Of a stretch of DNA of 64,000 bases, positions 50,680 to 59,972 are shown in pieces. Both the position numbers and the translations under genes were made by a program. How positions within the stretch are numbered: the first letter of the stretch is position 1; each line of letters starts with the position of its first letter. The notes beneath the pieces are model-generated. The model made no database searches. It was not told the origin of the DNA and was given only the letters and a program-made list of their open reading frames with translations. Source of the stretch: DATCKG01 sp036562385 (GTDB lineage: Bacteria > Bacillota > Sulfobacillia > Symbiobacteriales > Symbiobacteriaceae); the NCBI GenBank assembly GCA_036562385.1, contig DATCKG010000068.1, positions 27,407 through 91,406 of the forward strand, in the 5' to 3' direction.

Positions 50680-51336
50680 TCACGACACCGGCACCTCAAA
50701 CCAGATCGTGTTCCAGCCCCCGCCGCTTTCGGCCCCCACCCGGCCGCCGTGGGCTTCCACCAGATCCCGGACAATGGCCAGGCCGATTCCCATCCCCCTG
50801 CTCTCCCGGCGGGCCGCCGCGCCGCGGTAGAACCGGCAGAAGAGCAGGGGAAGCTCTTCTCTGGGGATCTCCGGGCCGGTGTTGAGACAAACGAAGCGGT
50901 ACCGGCCCCCGACCCCGGCGGTCCGCACCCGGATGACGCCCCCGGCGTCGGTGTAGCGCAGGGCGTTCTGCAGGAGGTTCCCCATCACCTGGGCCATGGC
51001 GTCGCCGGAGGCGCGGATCGGCAGGCCGCCGGCGCCCAGTTCCGCCTCCAGCCTGACCCCCCGGCGCCGGGCGCCCGGCCGGTACAGGCGGATCAGCCGC
51101 TCGGCGATGCCGTCCAGGTCGACGGGCTCCCGCCGGAAAAGAAGGTCGGGGGTCTGCTGGGACAGGCCGTCCAGAAGCCGCTCCAGGCGAAGGATCTCCT
51201 CGTGAACCAGGGCCAGGGACGCCTCATCCGGCGGGATCACCCCGTCCTGCATCGCCTCCAGGTAACCCCGGATGTTGGTCAGCGGCGTCCGGATCTCGTG
51301 CAACAGGTCGGTCACCGGCTGTGAAGGAGGGTTCAT
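50680..51336 (-). CDS. Sensor-less histidine kinase
   Basis: A 218-residue kinase with only the catalytic core. The phosphorylation site is His13 in LLHEIRTPLTNIRGYLEAM, followed by the N box VMGNLLQNALRYTDAGG and the G2 box RGMGIGLAIVRDLVEAHGG. There is no membrane segment, HAMP or sensor domain, so input must come from a partner protein or from the cytoplasm. ATG 51336 overlaps the regulator gene's stop by 4 nt and has GGAGGAG upstream; GTG 51345 is too close to it. Confidence 0.87.
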   Translation of the reverse strand: MNPPSQPVTDLLHEIRTPLTNIRGYLEAMQDGVIPPDEASLALVHEEILRLERLLDGLSQQTPDLLFRREPVDLDGIAERLIRLYRPGARRRGVRLEAELGAGGLPIRASGDAMAQVMGNLLQNALRYTDAGGVIRVRTAGVGGRYRFVCLNTGPEIPREELPLLFCRFYRGAAARRESRGMGIGLAIVRDLVEAHGGRVGAESGGGWNTIWFEVPVS

Positions 51337-52046
51337 CCCACCCACTCCTCCTGGCCGGCCTCCCGAAACTTGTACCCCACCCCGCGGATGGTCAGAATCC
51401 GCATGGGCCGGGCAGGATTCACCTCAATTTTCTGACGGAGTTTTCCGATATGTACGTCCACCGTCCGGTCCACCACGTACAGGTTCTCCCGGTCATACAC
51501 CTGCGCCAGCAGTTCCTCCCGGGTAAAGACCCGCCCCGGACAGGTCATGAGGGCCACCAGCAACTTGAACTCGAACGCGGTCAGGTGCACCTCCCGGCCG
51601 TCCACCCGTACCCGGTGCCCGTCCAGGTCCACCTCCACGCCGTGAAGGCTGAGCTTCCGAGGCTGCCCCGGCAGCGCCCGGGCCCGGCGCAGGATCGCCT
51701 GGACCCGGGCGACCAATTCCCGGGGACTGAACGGCTTGGTCAGATAGTCGTCAGCACCCAGACGGAGGCCCGTCACCCGGTCCTCCACCTCGCAGCGGGC
51801 GGAAAGGATCAGGATGGGCACGTCGGAGCTTCCGCGCAGGCGCCGGCAGACCTCCAGCCCCGACAGCCCCGGCAGCATCAGATCCAGGATCACCAGGCAG
51901 GGCGCCTCCCGCTGAACCTGTTCCAAGGCCGCCTCCCCGCTTGCGGCCGCGACCGTGCGAAAACCCTCCCGCTGCAGGTACTGGGTGATCAGCGCGAGGG
52001 TTTTCGCATCGTCCTCCACCACCAGAACCGGCGCATCCGCAGGCAC
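51333..52046 (-). CDS. OmpR-family response regulator
   Basis: Partner of the kinase encoded next. The 237 residues have a receiver domain (acidic pair 12-13, phospho-acceptor Asp55 in VILDLMLPGLSG, Lys104 in YLTKPF) and a winged-helix DNA-binding domain (LTAFEFKLLVALM, VVDRTVDVHIGKLRQKI, ILTIRGVGYKF). GTG 52046 is chosen because GGGGGG lies about 8 nt upstream; ATG 52073 has no binding site but cannot be ruled out. Targets are unknown. Confidence 0.9.
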   Translation of the reverse strand: MPADAPVLVVEDDAKTLALITQYLQREGFRTVAAASGEAALEQVQREAPCLVILDLMLPGLSGLEVCRRLRGSSDVPILILSARCEVEDRVTGLRLGADDYLTKPFSPRELVARVQAILRRARALPGQPRKLSLHGVEVDLDGHRVRVDGREVHLTAFEFKLLVALMTCPGRVFTREELLAQVYDRENLYVVDRTVDVHIGKLRQKIEVNPARPMRILTIRGVGYKFREAGQEEWVG

Positions 52047-52117
52047 TGGAATAACCCCCCAGGCACCGTTCATCCTAGGGAAGTCATTCTGCGTCGAAAA
52101 GTAAAATACCTGCACGC

Positions 52118-54487
52118 CTACTCCGATAGTTTTGCAATTGTCACACCATCTCCGCCTTCCTCCATCATGCCGAGGCGGAAGGACGTGACGTGGGGATGGG
52201 TCCGAAGTCGTTCGGCGATGGCCCGGCGCAGCGCGCCGGTGCCCTTCCCGTGGATGATCCGGACCTGCGGGGCGCCGGCCAGCACCGCATCGTCCAGATA
52301 CTTCTCCACCTTCTCCAGGGCCTCGTCCACGGTGAGCCCCCGCAGATCGATCTCCGCGGGCACCTCCCGGGCCTTGGCCAGGGCCGTCCGCCGGGCCTCC
52401 TGCCGGGCAGACGTCACGGGTTGCGCCGGCGGCGCGGGCTCCTCGGCCCGGGCCAGGTCGGTCAGGGGCACCGAGACCTTGAGGATCCCCACCTGCACCA
52501 GCACGTTGCCGGCAGTATCCGGCTCCGCCAGCACGTAGCCGGTCTGACCCAGGGAGACCAGGGTGACCGCGTCGCCGGGTTTGAGGTCCTTGGGCGGCTC
52601 ACCCGTGCGCCGGACCGGGCCGCTGCCCTCCACCGCCTGCCGGGCGGCTGCCAGCCGGCGGCGGGCCGCCTGAATCGCCTCGTTCCGCTCCGCCTCACGC
52701 TGCTGCTTGACCGCCGCCTTCAGCTCGGCGATCACCGCGTCGGCCTCCCGCTTGGCCTGGGCCAGGATCTGGGCCGCCTGGGCCCTGGCCCTGGCCACCG
52801 CTTCCTCGGCCTTCTTCTGAGCATCGCCGTAGCGCCGCTGGTACTCGGCTTTCAGTTCCTCCGCCTCCCGCCGCAGCCGGGCGGCCTCCTGCCGCTCCCG
52901 CTCGATCTCCAGCCGGGCGGCGTTGATGCCGGCGATCAGGTCCTCCACCTTTTCCTGTTCCTTGGTGATGAACTGCCGGGCCCGCTCCACGATCAGCAGG
53001 GAAAGGCCCAGCCGCCGGGAGATCTCAAAGGCGTTGGAGGAGCCCGGCACGCCGATCAGCAGCCGGTAGGTGGGCTGCAGGGTCTGCACGTCAAACTCCA
53101 CCGAGGCGTTCTCCACCCGGGGACGGGTGTACGCGAAGGTCTTCAGTTCGCTGTAGTGGGTGGTGGCCACCGTCTTGGCGCCCCGGGCATGGAGGTGCTC
53201 CAGGATCGACATGGCTAGGGCCGCGCCCTCGGTGGGGTCGGTGCCGGCCCCCAGTTCATCCAGCAGCACCAGCGCGTTGCCCTCGATGCTGTCCAAAATC
53301 CGCACAATGTTGGTCATGTGGCTGGAGAAGGTGGAGAGGCTCTGCTCGATGGACTGCTCGTCCCCGATGTCCACGAAAACCTGGTCGAAGATCCCCATCC
53401 GGGTACCGTGGCCCGCGGGCAGATGGAGGCCTGCCTGGGCCATCAGCACGAAAAGTCCCATGGTCTTCAAGGTCACCGTCTTGCCGCCGGTGTTGGGGCC
53501 GGTGATCACCAGGGTGTCGAAGTCGATGCCGATGTGGACATCGATGGGGACCACGGTGCCCTTGAGCAGAGGATGGCGTCCCTTGCGGATCTCCAGCATG
53601 GGTTCCCGGCACAGCTCCGGCTCCACGCCGTTCCAGTCCAGGGACAGCTTCGCCTTGGCCGCAGCAAAATCGATCTGGGCGATGGCGTCCAGGGAGCGGG
53701 CCAGGGCCGCCGCCTCCCGCCCCACCAGCGCGGAGAGGCGGGCAAGGATCCGGGCCACCTCATCCCGCTCCTTCAGGGCCAGTTCCTTCAGCTCATTGTT
53801 CATCTCCACCACGGCCATGGGCTCCACAAAGAGCGTGGAGCCGCTGGCAGACTGGTCATGGACGATGCCGGGCACCTGGTTCCGGTATTCGATCTTGACG
53901 GGAATGACATACCGGTCGTCCCGGATGGTGATGATGGGTTCCTGCAGATACCGGGCCACAGGGCCCCGAAGGAAGGAATCCATGCGCTCCCGGATCCGGT
54001 TCTGCAATGTCCGCTGGGCCCGCCGGATCTGCAGCAGCGCGGGACTGGCTTCATCCGCCACCTGACCGTCATCGGTGATGGCGTGGCGGATCTCCGCCTC
54101 CAGCCCCTGGAAGCTGCCAATCAGGTTGGCCAGGGAGGCCAGGATCGGCGCGTCCTGGTGGTGATCCAGCAGGAACTGCTTCAGCCGCCGGCCGCCGGCC
54201 ACCGTATCGGCCACATCCAGCAGCTCCGCCGGTTCCAGGACGCCGCCCCGGGCGGCCCGCTTGAGCAATGCCCGCAGGTCGTGCAGACCTCCCAGGGGAA
54301 TCGACCGGCCCCCCGTCAGGAGCCGGCACGCCTGGGTCGTCTCCGCCTGGCGGTGCTGCACTTCCAGAAAGTCGGTGGAAGGGGTCAAGTTCTCGCAAAG
54401 CTCCCGGCCCATCGTGGTGGCGGCACGGGCTGCGAGAAACTCCCGGATCTTGCCAAACTCGAGGGCTCGCAGTGTCCGTTCGTCCAT
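52118..54487 (-). CDS. mutS2: MutS2 endonuclease and ribosome rescue factor
   Basis: Dimeric MutS-family ATPase that acts in recombination control and, in Bacillus, at collided ribosomes. The 789 residues have the MutS2 N-terminus (ALEFGKIREFLAARAAT), core and clamp, Walker A ITGPNTGGKTVTLKTMGL (about 326-343), DELGAGTDPTEGAALA, a long coiled coil and KOW-like region, and a C-terminal Smr nuclease domain (about 709-789) with IDLRGLTVDEAL and RIIHGKGTGALR. ATG 54487 has AAAGGAG 6 nt upstream. Confidence 0.95.
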   Translation of the reverse strand: MDERTLRALEFGKIREFLAARAATTMGRELCENLTPSTDFLEVQHRQAETTQACRLLTGGRSIPLGGLHDLRALLKRAARGGVLEPAELLDVADTVAGGRRLKQFLLDHHQDAPILASLANLIGSFQGLEAEIRHAITDDGQVADEASPALLQIRRAQRTLQNRIRERMDSFLRGPVARYLQEPIITIRDDRYVIPVKIEYRNQVPGIVHDQSASGSTLFVEPMAVVEMNNELKELALKERDEVARILARLSALVGREAAALARSLDAIAQIDFAAAKAKLSLDWNGVEPELCREPMLEIRKGRHPLLKGTVVPIDVHIGIDFDTLVITGPNTGGKTVTLKTMGLFVLMAQAGLHLPAGHGTRMGIFDQVFVDIGDEQSIEQSLSTFSSHMTNIVRILDSIEGNALVLLDELGAGTDPTEGAALAMSILEHLHARGAKTVATTHYSELKTFAYTRPRVENASVEFDVQTLQPTYRLLIGVPGSSNAFEISRRLGLSLLIVERARQFITKEQEKVEDLIAGINAARLEIERERQEAARLRREAEELKAEYQRRYGDAQKKAEEAVARARAQAAQILAQAKREADAVIAELKAAVKQQREAERNEAIQAARRRLAAARQAVEGSGPVRRTGEPPKDLKPGDAVTLVSLGQTGYVLAEPDTAGNVLVQVGILKVSVPLTDLARAEEPAPPAQPVTSARQEARRTALAKAREVPAEIDLRGLTVDEALEKVEKYLDDAVLAGAPQVRIIHGKGTGALRRAIAERLRTHPHVTSFRLGMMEEGGDGVTIAKLSE

Positions 54488-54531
54488 GTGTGCTCCTTTC
54501 CGAGGTGTTGGCAGTACGGATTCCAAAGGGC

Positions 54532-55461
54532 TCAGCGCACCCCCAGCACTGCGGTCATGACAGGGACAAGATCGGTAAGGCTCCGGATCCGGCGGACCAC
54601 CTCCGCGGCTCCGGGGCCTATGGCAATGGTGGGAACGTGGTTAAAGGTATGCGTTCGCACCGACAGATCTTCCACGTTGCCGTGGTCGCTGGTGATCAGC
54701 AGGAGCGTCTCCGGCGGCAGGGCCGAGAGCAGCCCGCCCACGAACTTGTCCAGCCGCTCCAGCGCCTGCACCGCCTCCGCCATGGACTGGCTGTGCCCCG
54801 CCTTGTCGGTCAGGAAATACTCGAAAAGTGTGAAGTCGTGCTTGGCAGCCACCCGGGCGGCCCTGCGCCCTGCCTCCACCGGATCCACCGGCGGCAGGTC
54901 GAGCCCCTGGGCCCGGAGCACCGAGTGGTCGATGTCGTAGGCCACGGCCTCACCGGCCAGCAGCTGGCCGTAGCTCCGAAAAACCCTCAGCCCCGCCGCC
55001 AGAGCCGCCACCGTGGAGGCGGAAGGACGGTAGGTTCGGTCCGGGGTGTCCGGCTGTCCCTCGACCACCCACCGGAAGAAGTCGGGATGAAAGGCGTTGA
55101 GAAACGTCGCCGTGCGGCCCGCCTCCACCACCCGGCGGAAGATGGAAAACTGGTTGAGGATCAGCTTCAGCCGGGGCGTGGGGTACCCGTTCAGATGCCG
55201 TCCGATGGCCCGGGCGGCGTTGACGCCGGTGAAAATGGTGGTCTGTCCCGTGGCGCTCTGCGGCAACCCCGGGACCTCCAGCCGGGGGTCGGTCGCCACT
55301 GCCGCCACACCGTCGCCTACGTACGGAACAGCCTCCCGGGCCAGAGGGCGACCGCCCAGGAGGGAACGGAAGGCGGGCATGTGGGCCAACACCAGCGGGT
55401 TGACCGCCGGGTTGGGATCCCCCAGGCCGAGCCCGTCGACGAAGAGCAGGAACAGCTTCAC
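54532..55461 (-). CDS. Metalloenzyme of the alkaline phosphatase / phosphoglycerate mutase superfamily
   Basis: A 309-residue protein with the metal-binding pattern of the superfamily: LLFVDGLGLGDPN (Asp9) at the start, SATGQTTIFTGVNAA with a Thr or Ser nucleophile candidate, LTDKAGHSQS and LITSDHGNVEDLS. Relatives include phosphopentomutase and cofactor-independent phosphoglycerate mutase, but it is shorter than both and its substrate is not known. GTG 55461 has GGAGG 8 nt upstream. It lies between mutS2 and polX, in the same direction as both. Confidence 0.8.
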   Translation of the reverse strand: MKLFLLFVDGLGLGDPNPAVNPLVLAHMPAFRSLLGGRPLAREAVPYVGDGVAAVATDPRLEVPGLPQSATGQTTIFTGVNAARAIGRHLNGYPTPRLKLILNQFSIFRRVVEAGRTATFLNAFHPDFFRWVVEGQPDTPDRTYRPSASTVAALAAGLRVFRSYGQLLAGEAVAYDIDHSVLRAQGLDLPPVDPVEAGRRAARVAAKHDFTLFEYFLTDKAGHSQSMAEAVQALERLDKFVGGLLSALPPETLLLITSDHGNVEDLSVRTHTFNHVPTIAIGPGAAEVVRRIRSLTDLVPVMTAVLGVR

Positions 55462-55537
55462 ACCATCAGCCTCCGGCGTCTTGATTCGCCTTGAGGCTCC
55501 CCGCGTCCTCCCGGCGGGGACCGGACCCCGGAGGGGA

Positions 55538-57196
55538 CTATCCCTTGGGGCGGGCCAGCCACTCCAGCAGATCCGGCAGGTCCATGGTGTTAACCACGTG
55601 CCGGGGCTCCACCCAGGCCCGCCGGGCCTGGGCAACCCCGTAGGGCAAGAGGCCCAGTCCCCGGGTGCTGTGGGCGTCGGTGTTGATCACCAGCATCACT
55701 CCGGCCTCCACCGCCCGGCGAGCCAGTTCGTCGTTCAGATCCAGCCGAGAGGGATCCGCGGAGACCTCCAGGGCCGTCCCGGTCTCCCGACAGGCCGCCA
55801 GCACCCGATCCACGTCGAAGGGATAGGGATCCCGCCGGCCCAGCACCCTGCCGGTGGGATGGCCGATGATGTCCACGTGGGGATGGTAGATGGCCTTGAG
55901 CAGCCGCTCCGTCTGGGCCTCCGCATCCAGCCCCATGTGGCTGTGGATGGAGGCCACCACCACGTCCAGCTCCGCCAGAACCTCGTCAGGGAAGTCCAGG
56001 GAGCCGTCTTTGCGGATGTCCACCTCGGTGCCGTGCAAGATGCGGAAGTCCCCCAGATCCCGGTTCAGCCGCCGAATCTCTTCTCCCTGGGCCCGCAGCC
56101 GCTCCGGGGTGAGCCCTCTGGCCACGGCCAGGGACTGGGAATGGTCGCAGACGGCCAGATACCGGTGGCCCATCTGCCGGGCCGCCTCCACCATCTCCAG
56201 GAGGGTGGCGGTGCCGTCGGAAGCCCGGGTGTGGGTATGCAGATCCCCCTTCAGGTCGGCCACCTCGAGGAGCCTGGGCAACCGACCTTCCCTGGCGGCC
56301 TCCACCTCCCCCCGGCCCTCCCGGAGTTCCGGCGGGATGAAAGGCAGCCCCAGCCGGGCGTAGATCGCCTCCTCCGTGGGGGCCGGCGGCAGCGGGCCCA
56401 GGGCCTCCAGATGGGCCGGCGACCCGGTGAGGGTCATCAGGGCCAGGGCAAAGTGCTCCGGCGGCACCAGGGCCACCGGGATGGTCAGCCCCAGGCCGGT
56501 GGTCAGCACCACCCGGTCTGTTTCCTGCTCTTTCACCGTCCCCAGGGGCAGCCGTGCCAGGGCTGCGGATACCGACGCGGGCTCGGTGGTGGCCACCACG
56601 ATCGGAAGTTCCGTCACCACCTCCACCCGGCGGCGGACATCCCCCGCAGCCTCCGCGGCCACCACCTCTGGCTGCTGACGGAGCCAGGCCAGAAGTTCCG
56701 CGGCCACCGGCAGGGCTGCACCCAGGGGGATCGCCCGGCGCATCCGGCGCAGCTTCTTTAGCCCCTCCAGAATCGCCGCCTCCTTGCGGGGTCCCATGCC
56801 GGGCAGCGCCCGCAATTCACCCCGGCGGGCGGCCAGCTCCAGCCGGTCCAGGCTGTCGATCCCCAGTCGGGTGTAGAGCAGGTACGCGGTGCGGGCGCCC
56901 AGGCCCGGCACCTCGGTCAGGGCCCGCACCCCCGGCGGCACCGCCTGGCGAAGCTCCTCGAGGTAGGCGATCTGCCCGGTGGTCAGCAGTTCGGTGATCT
57001 TGGCCGCGATGGCCTTGCCGATGCCGGGTACCCGGGTGAGGGCGCCCTGCTCCGCCAGGGCCGTCACCGGCTCCGGCAGCATTTCCAGCGCAGTGGCCGC
57101 CTTCCGATAGGCCCGTACCTTGAAAGGCTCATCCCCCCGGAATTCCAGGAGGTCTGCGATCTCCCGCAGGGCCGCTGCCACATCCAGGTTATCCAT
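55538..57196 (-). CDS. polX: PolX-family protein with PHP domain and decayed polymerase site
   Basis: The 552 residues follow the bacterial PolX plan: an 8-kDa-like and helix-hairpin-helix part (LTRVPGIGKAIAAKI, LTEVPGLGARTAYLL), a Pol beta-like palm at about 180-290, and a PHP domain from about 317. The PHP metal motifs are complete (GDLHTHTRASDG, VCDHSQS, HGTEVDI, ASIHSHMG, INTDAHS). The palm is not: where Bacillus PolX has DLD and a later VDL, this protein has ELP (in VVTELPIVVAT) and IPV (LTIPVALVPP), so the catalytic aspartates are gone. It may act only as a PHP nuclease or AP endonuclease. ATG 57196 has GGAGG 9 nt upstream. Confidence 0.87.
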   Translation of the reverse strand: MDNLDVAAALREIADLLEFRGDEPFKVRAYRKAATALEMLPEPVTALAEQGALTRVPGIGKAIAAKITELLTTGQIAYLEELRQAVPPGVRALTEVPGLGARTAYLLYTRLGIDSLDRLELAARRGELRALPGMGPRKEAAILEGLKKLRRMRRAIPLGAALPVAAELLAWLRQQPEVVAAEAAGDVRRRVEVVTELPIVVATTEPASVSAALARLPLGTVKEQETDRVVLTTGLGLTIPVALVPPEHFALALMTLTGSPAHLEALGPLPPAPTEEAIYARLGLPFIPPELREGRGEVEAAREGRLPRLLEVADLKGDLHTHTRASDGTATLLEMVEAARQMGHRYLAVCDHSQSLAVARGLTPERLRAQGEEIRRLNRDLGDFRILHGTEVDIRKDGSLDFPDEVLAELDVVVASIHSHMGLDAEAQTERLLKAIYHPHVDIIGHPTGRVLGRRDPYPFDVDRVLAACRETGTALEVSADPSRLDLNDELARRAVEAGVMLVINTDAHSTRGLGLLPYGVAQARRAWVEPRHVVNTMDLPDLLEWLARPKG

Positions 57197-57265
57197 CCAC
57201 AGGTGCCTCCTCCGGATCCTCCGCAACAACAGGAGTTTCTCCCGCCACCGGCGAAGGGAAACCCC

Positions 57266-58009
57266 ATGAACGAAACACGTTATGAACTTCTCCGACTGGA
57301 GCAGGCGATCGTCGCCTGCCGTCGCTGTCCGAGACTGCGCAGGTACTGTGAAGAGATCGCCCGGATCAAGGTGAGGCGCTACCGAGATCAGGAGTACTGG
57401 GGCAAACCGGTCCCCGGCTTCGGCGACCCGGAGGCCCGCCTGCTGATCGTCGGTCTCGCGCCCGGGGCCCACGGGGCCAACCGGACAGGCCGGATGTTCA
57501 CCGGCGACGACTCCGGCGCCTGGCTGTACGACGCGCTCTATCGCTACGGATTCGCGAACCAGCCCACGGCGGTAAGCCGGGAGGACGGGCTGGTCCTTAC
57601 CGGGGCGTACATCACCGCGGCGGGCCGCTGCGCGCCGCCGGACAACAAGCCCACCGCGGCGGAACTGCAGTGCTGTCGCCCCTTCCTGATCCGGGAACTG
57701 CAGCTCCTGACCCGAGTTCGGGTGGTCCTGGTCCTGGGACGAATTGCCTTTGACAGCTATCTCAAAGCGCTCCGGGAGATGGGCAGGGACCCCGGGCGGC
57801 CTGCCTTCGGGCACGGAGTGATCCACCGCTTCGAGGACCCGGCGCTGCCGGTGCTGCTCTGCAGTTACCACCCCAGTCGCCAGAACACCCAGACGGGGCG
57901 GCTTACCCGCGCCATGTGGCTGGAGGTCTTCGCCACCGCCCGCCGGCTGGTGGACGGCGACCTGAGCGGCGGCCATCACGAATCGGCCGCCTGCTCCCAC
58001 TCCAGGTAA
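57266..58009 (+). CDS. Family-5 uracil-DNA glycosylase (UDGb)
   Basis: Removes uracil and some other deaminated bases from DNA. The 247 residues hold the iron-sulfur cysteines (CRRCPRLRRYC at the N-terminus and two more further on), the family-5 motif IVGLAPGAHGANRTGRMFTG, and a C-terminal YHPSRQNTQTGRL. ATG 57266 has GAAGGG upstream. It is divergent from polX, so two base-repair genes share one control region, and its last 34 nt overlap the end of the convergent ABC-F gene. Confidence 0.9.
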   Translation: MNETRYELLRLEQAIVACRRCPRLRRYCEEIARIKVRRYRDQEYWGKPVPGFGDPEARLLIVGLAPGAHGANRTGRMFTGDDSGAWLYDALYRYGFANQPTAVSREDGLVLTGAYITAAGRCAPPDNKPTAAELQCCRPFLIRELQLLTRVRVVLVLGRIAFDSYLKALREMGRDPGRPAFGHGVIHRFEDPALPVLLCSYHPSRQNTQTGRLTRAMWLEVFATARRLVDGDLSGGHHESAACSHSR

Positions 58010-59913
58010 AGCCGTTCCAGCTCCCGCTGCAGGGCGTTGTACTCGGCCACCGTCTCCCGGCCCGCGGCGGTCCGGAACAGTTCGGGATCGCTCATGCGCT
58101 CCTCCAGTTCCGCCTTGCGGATCTCCAACTGCTGAATGGCCTCCTCCAGGCGCCGCACCCGTTCGGCCCGTTTCCGCTCTTCCCGCCGGCTGCGGGCAGC
58201 CTCCTCCCTTTCCCGCTGCTGGCGGGCTTTTTCGCTCTTCGCGGCGGTGGCGGCCCGGCCCGCGGTCCGGGATCCGGCCGCTTCCGCTTTCGCCGCCTCC
58301 AGGGCGGCCAACCGCTCCTTCTCCTCCTTGTACATGGAGTAGTTGCCTTCCCACTCCACGATCCCCTCGGGGGTGAACTCCCAGATCTTATTGGCGATCC
58401 GGTCCACGAAGAAGCGGTCATGGGAGACGAAAATCACGGTGCCGGGATAGTCGATGAGCGCCTCCTCCAGGACCTCCTTGGACTGTAGGTCCAGGTGGTT
58501 GGTGGGCTCATCCAGAAGAAGCACATTGGCTCCCGCCACCATCAGTTTGGCCAGCATCAGCCGGTTCCGCTCGCCGCCGGAACACTGGCTGATTTTCTTG
58601 TGGGCATCCTCCCCCGAAAAGAGAAAGCGGCCCAGCAGCGAGTAGGCGTCGAACTTGGTGAAGCCGGGGATCTCCATCATCTCTTCCAGGCACGTGCGGT
58701 TGTAGTCCAGCGCGTCCAGGTCCTGGCTGAAGTAGCCCCGCTCCACCCCCACGCCCCAAAAGACGGACCCGGTGTCGGGGGGCAGCAGCCCGTGGAGGAT
58801 CTTCAGCAGGGTGGTCTTGCCGCAGCCGTTGGGCCCCACCAGGGCCACCTTGTCGCCCTTGTACAGGCGCAGGTTGACGCCGGTAAAAAGCGGCCGGCCT
58901 CCAAAGGACTTGGAGAGGTTCTCCACCACCAGGACGTCGTCGCCGGACTCGAAGTCGATGTCAAAGGAGAGCTTCATGGTCCGGGTGCGGACCTGGGGGC
59001 GCTCCATCAGCTTCATCTTCTCCAGCTTCCGCTTGCGGCTCATGGCCTGGCCCTTCCGGCTGGGGTTGCTGCGCCACCGCTCGTAGAAAGTGCGCAGCCG
59101 CCGCACCTCCGCCTGCTGCCGCTCGTACGCTTCCAGGGCGGCCTGCTGCCGCCGCTCCCGTTCCTCCAGGTAGTAGCTGTAGTTGCCGTGGTATATCTCG
59201 GCCCGGTGGTGATTCAGTTCCAGCGTCCGCTGCACCACCTTGTCCAGGAAGTAGCGGTCGTGGGAGACCAGGATGGCCGCGGAGCGGATGCTGCGCAGGT
59301 AGCCTTCCAGCCACTCGGTGGCCTGCAGGTCCAGGTGATTGGTGGGTTCGTCCAGGAGCATCAGGTCCGGTTCCTCCAGGAGGATCTTGGCCAGCCCGAG
59401 GCGCACCTTCTGGCCGCCGGAGAGCACCTCCACCGGCTTTTCCAGATCCTCCGGCGTAAAGCCGAGGCCGAAGAGGACCATGCGAACCCGGGCCGGCGCG
59501 TCGTATCCGCCGGCGGCTTCAAACCGCGCCGTCAGGCGCGCGTACTCCGCCATCACCTCTTCCAGTTCCTGATCGGAGGCAGCCTCGCTCATCCGCCGCT
59601 CCAGCTCCCGCAGATGCTGCTCCCACGTCTGCAGGTAGCCGAAGACCGCCTGGGCCTCCTCCAGCACCGTCCGCCCCGGGGTCAGGTCCGGATCCTGACG
59701 CAGGTAGCCCACCCGGCACCAGGGAGGCATGCTGATCGAACCCTCATCGTACTCCAGTTGCCCGGTGAGAATGCGGAGAAGGGTGGTCTTGCCGGAGCCG
59801 TTGGGCCCCACCAAGGCCATCTTCTCCCCTTCGTTGAGCAGGAACGATACATCGCGGAAAAGCAGGTCCGTGCCCCAGTACTTGCTGAGACCGGTCACCT
59901 GGAGGATTGCCAT
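57976..59913 (-). CDS. ABC-F family ATPase
   Basis: Soluble protein with two ATPase domains that binds the ribosome E site; the family covers translation factors and antibiotic-protection proteins. In the 645 residues: first Walker A LVGPNGSGKTTLLRIL and LSGGQKVRLGLAKIL with LLDEPTNHLDLQ; a linker (about 240-320) with FYERWRSNPSRKGQAM; second Walker A VGPNGCGKTTLL and CSGGERNRLMLAKLM; then a charged coiled-coil tail (about 550-645). Similar to the Uup/YdiF-like branch by its tail. ATG 59913 has GGGGTG 6 nt upstream. The mRNA starts with a hairpin (59940-59965). Confidence 0.92.
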   Translation of the reverse strand: MAILQVTGLSKYWGTDLLFRDVSFLLNEGEKMALVGPNGSGKTTLLRILTGQLEYDEGSISMPPWCRVGYLRQDPDLTPGRTVLEEAQAVFGYLQTWEQHLRELERRMSEAASDQELEEVMAEYARLTARFEAAGGYDAPARVRMVLFGLGFTPEDLEKPVEVLSGGQKVRLGLAKILLEEPDLMLLDEPTNHLDLQATEWLEGYLRSIRSAAILVSHDRYFLDKVVQRTLELNHHRAEIYHGNYSYYLEERERRQQAALEAYERQQAEVRRLRTFYERWRSNPSRKGQAMSRKRKLEKMKLMERPQVRTRTMKLSFDIDFESGDDVLVVENLSKSFGGRPLFTGVNLRLYKGDKVALVGPNGCGKTTLLKILHGLLPPDTGSVFWGVGVERGYFSQDLDALDYNRTCLEEMMEIPGFTKFDAYSLLGRFLFSGEDAHKKISQCSGGERNRLMLAKLMVAGANVLLLDEPTNHLDLQSKEVLEEALIDYPGTVIFVSHDRFFVDRIANKIWEFTPEGIVEWEGNYSMYKEEKERLAALEAAKAEAAGSRTAGRAATAAKSEKARQQREREEAARSRREERKRAERVRRLEEAIQQLEIRKAELEERMSDPELFRTAAGRETVAEYNALQRELERLYLEWEQAADS

Positions 59914-59933
59914 GTGCTTCACCCCAAACACGG

Positions 59934-59965
59934 AAAAAGGCCGGGAGTAAGCTTCTTACCCCGGC
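59934..59965 (-). other. 5'-terminal hairpin with T run in the ABC-F leader
   Basis: On the minus strand GCCGGGGTAAG pairs with CTTACTCCCGGC (one bulged T) around a 3-nt loop and is followed by C-TTTTT (59934-59938). It looks like an intrinsic terminator but sits at the very 5' end of the predicted ABC-F transcript, 20 nt before the start codon. No minus-strand gene lies upstream for it to terminate, so it is a leader element. Confidence 0.6.
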
Positions 59966-59972
59966 ATTTTGT

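Noticed and set aside
57197..58354. Upstream extension of polX by nearly 390 codons
   Set aside because: It runs antisense to the uracil glycosylase gene and is Gly/Arg-rich; the PolX alignment starts at 57196 with GGAGG before it.
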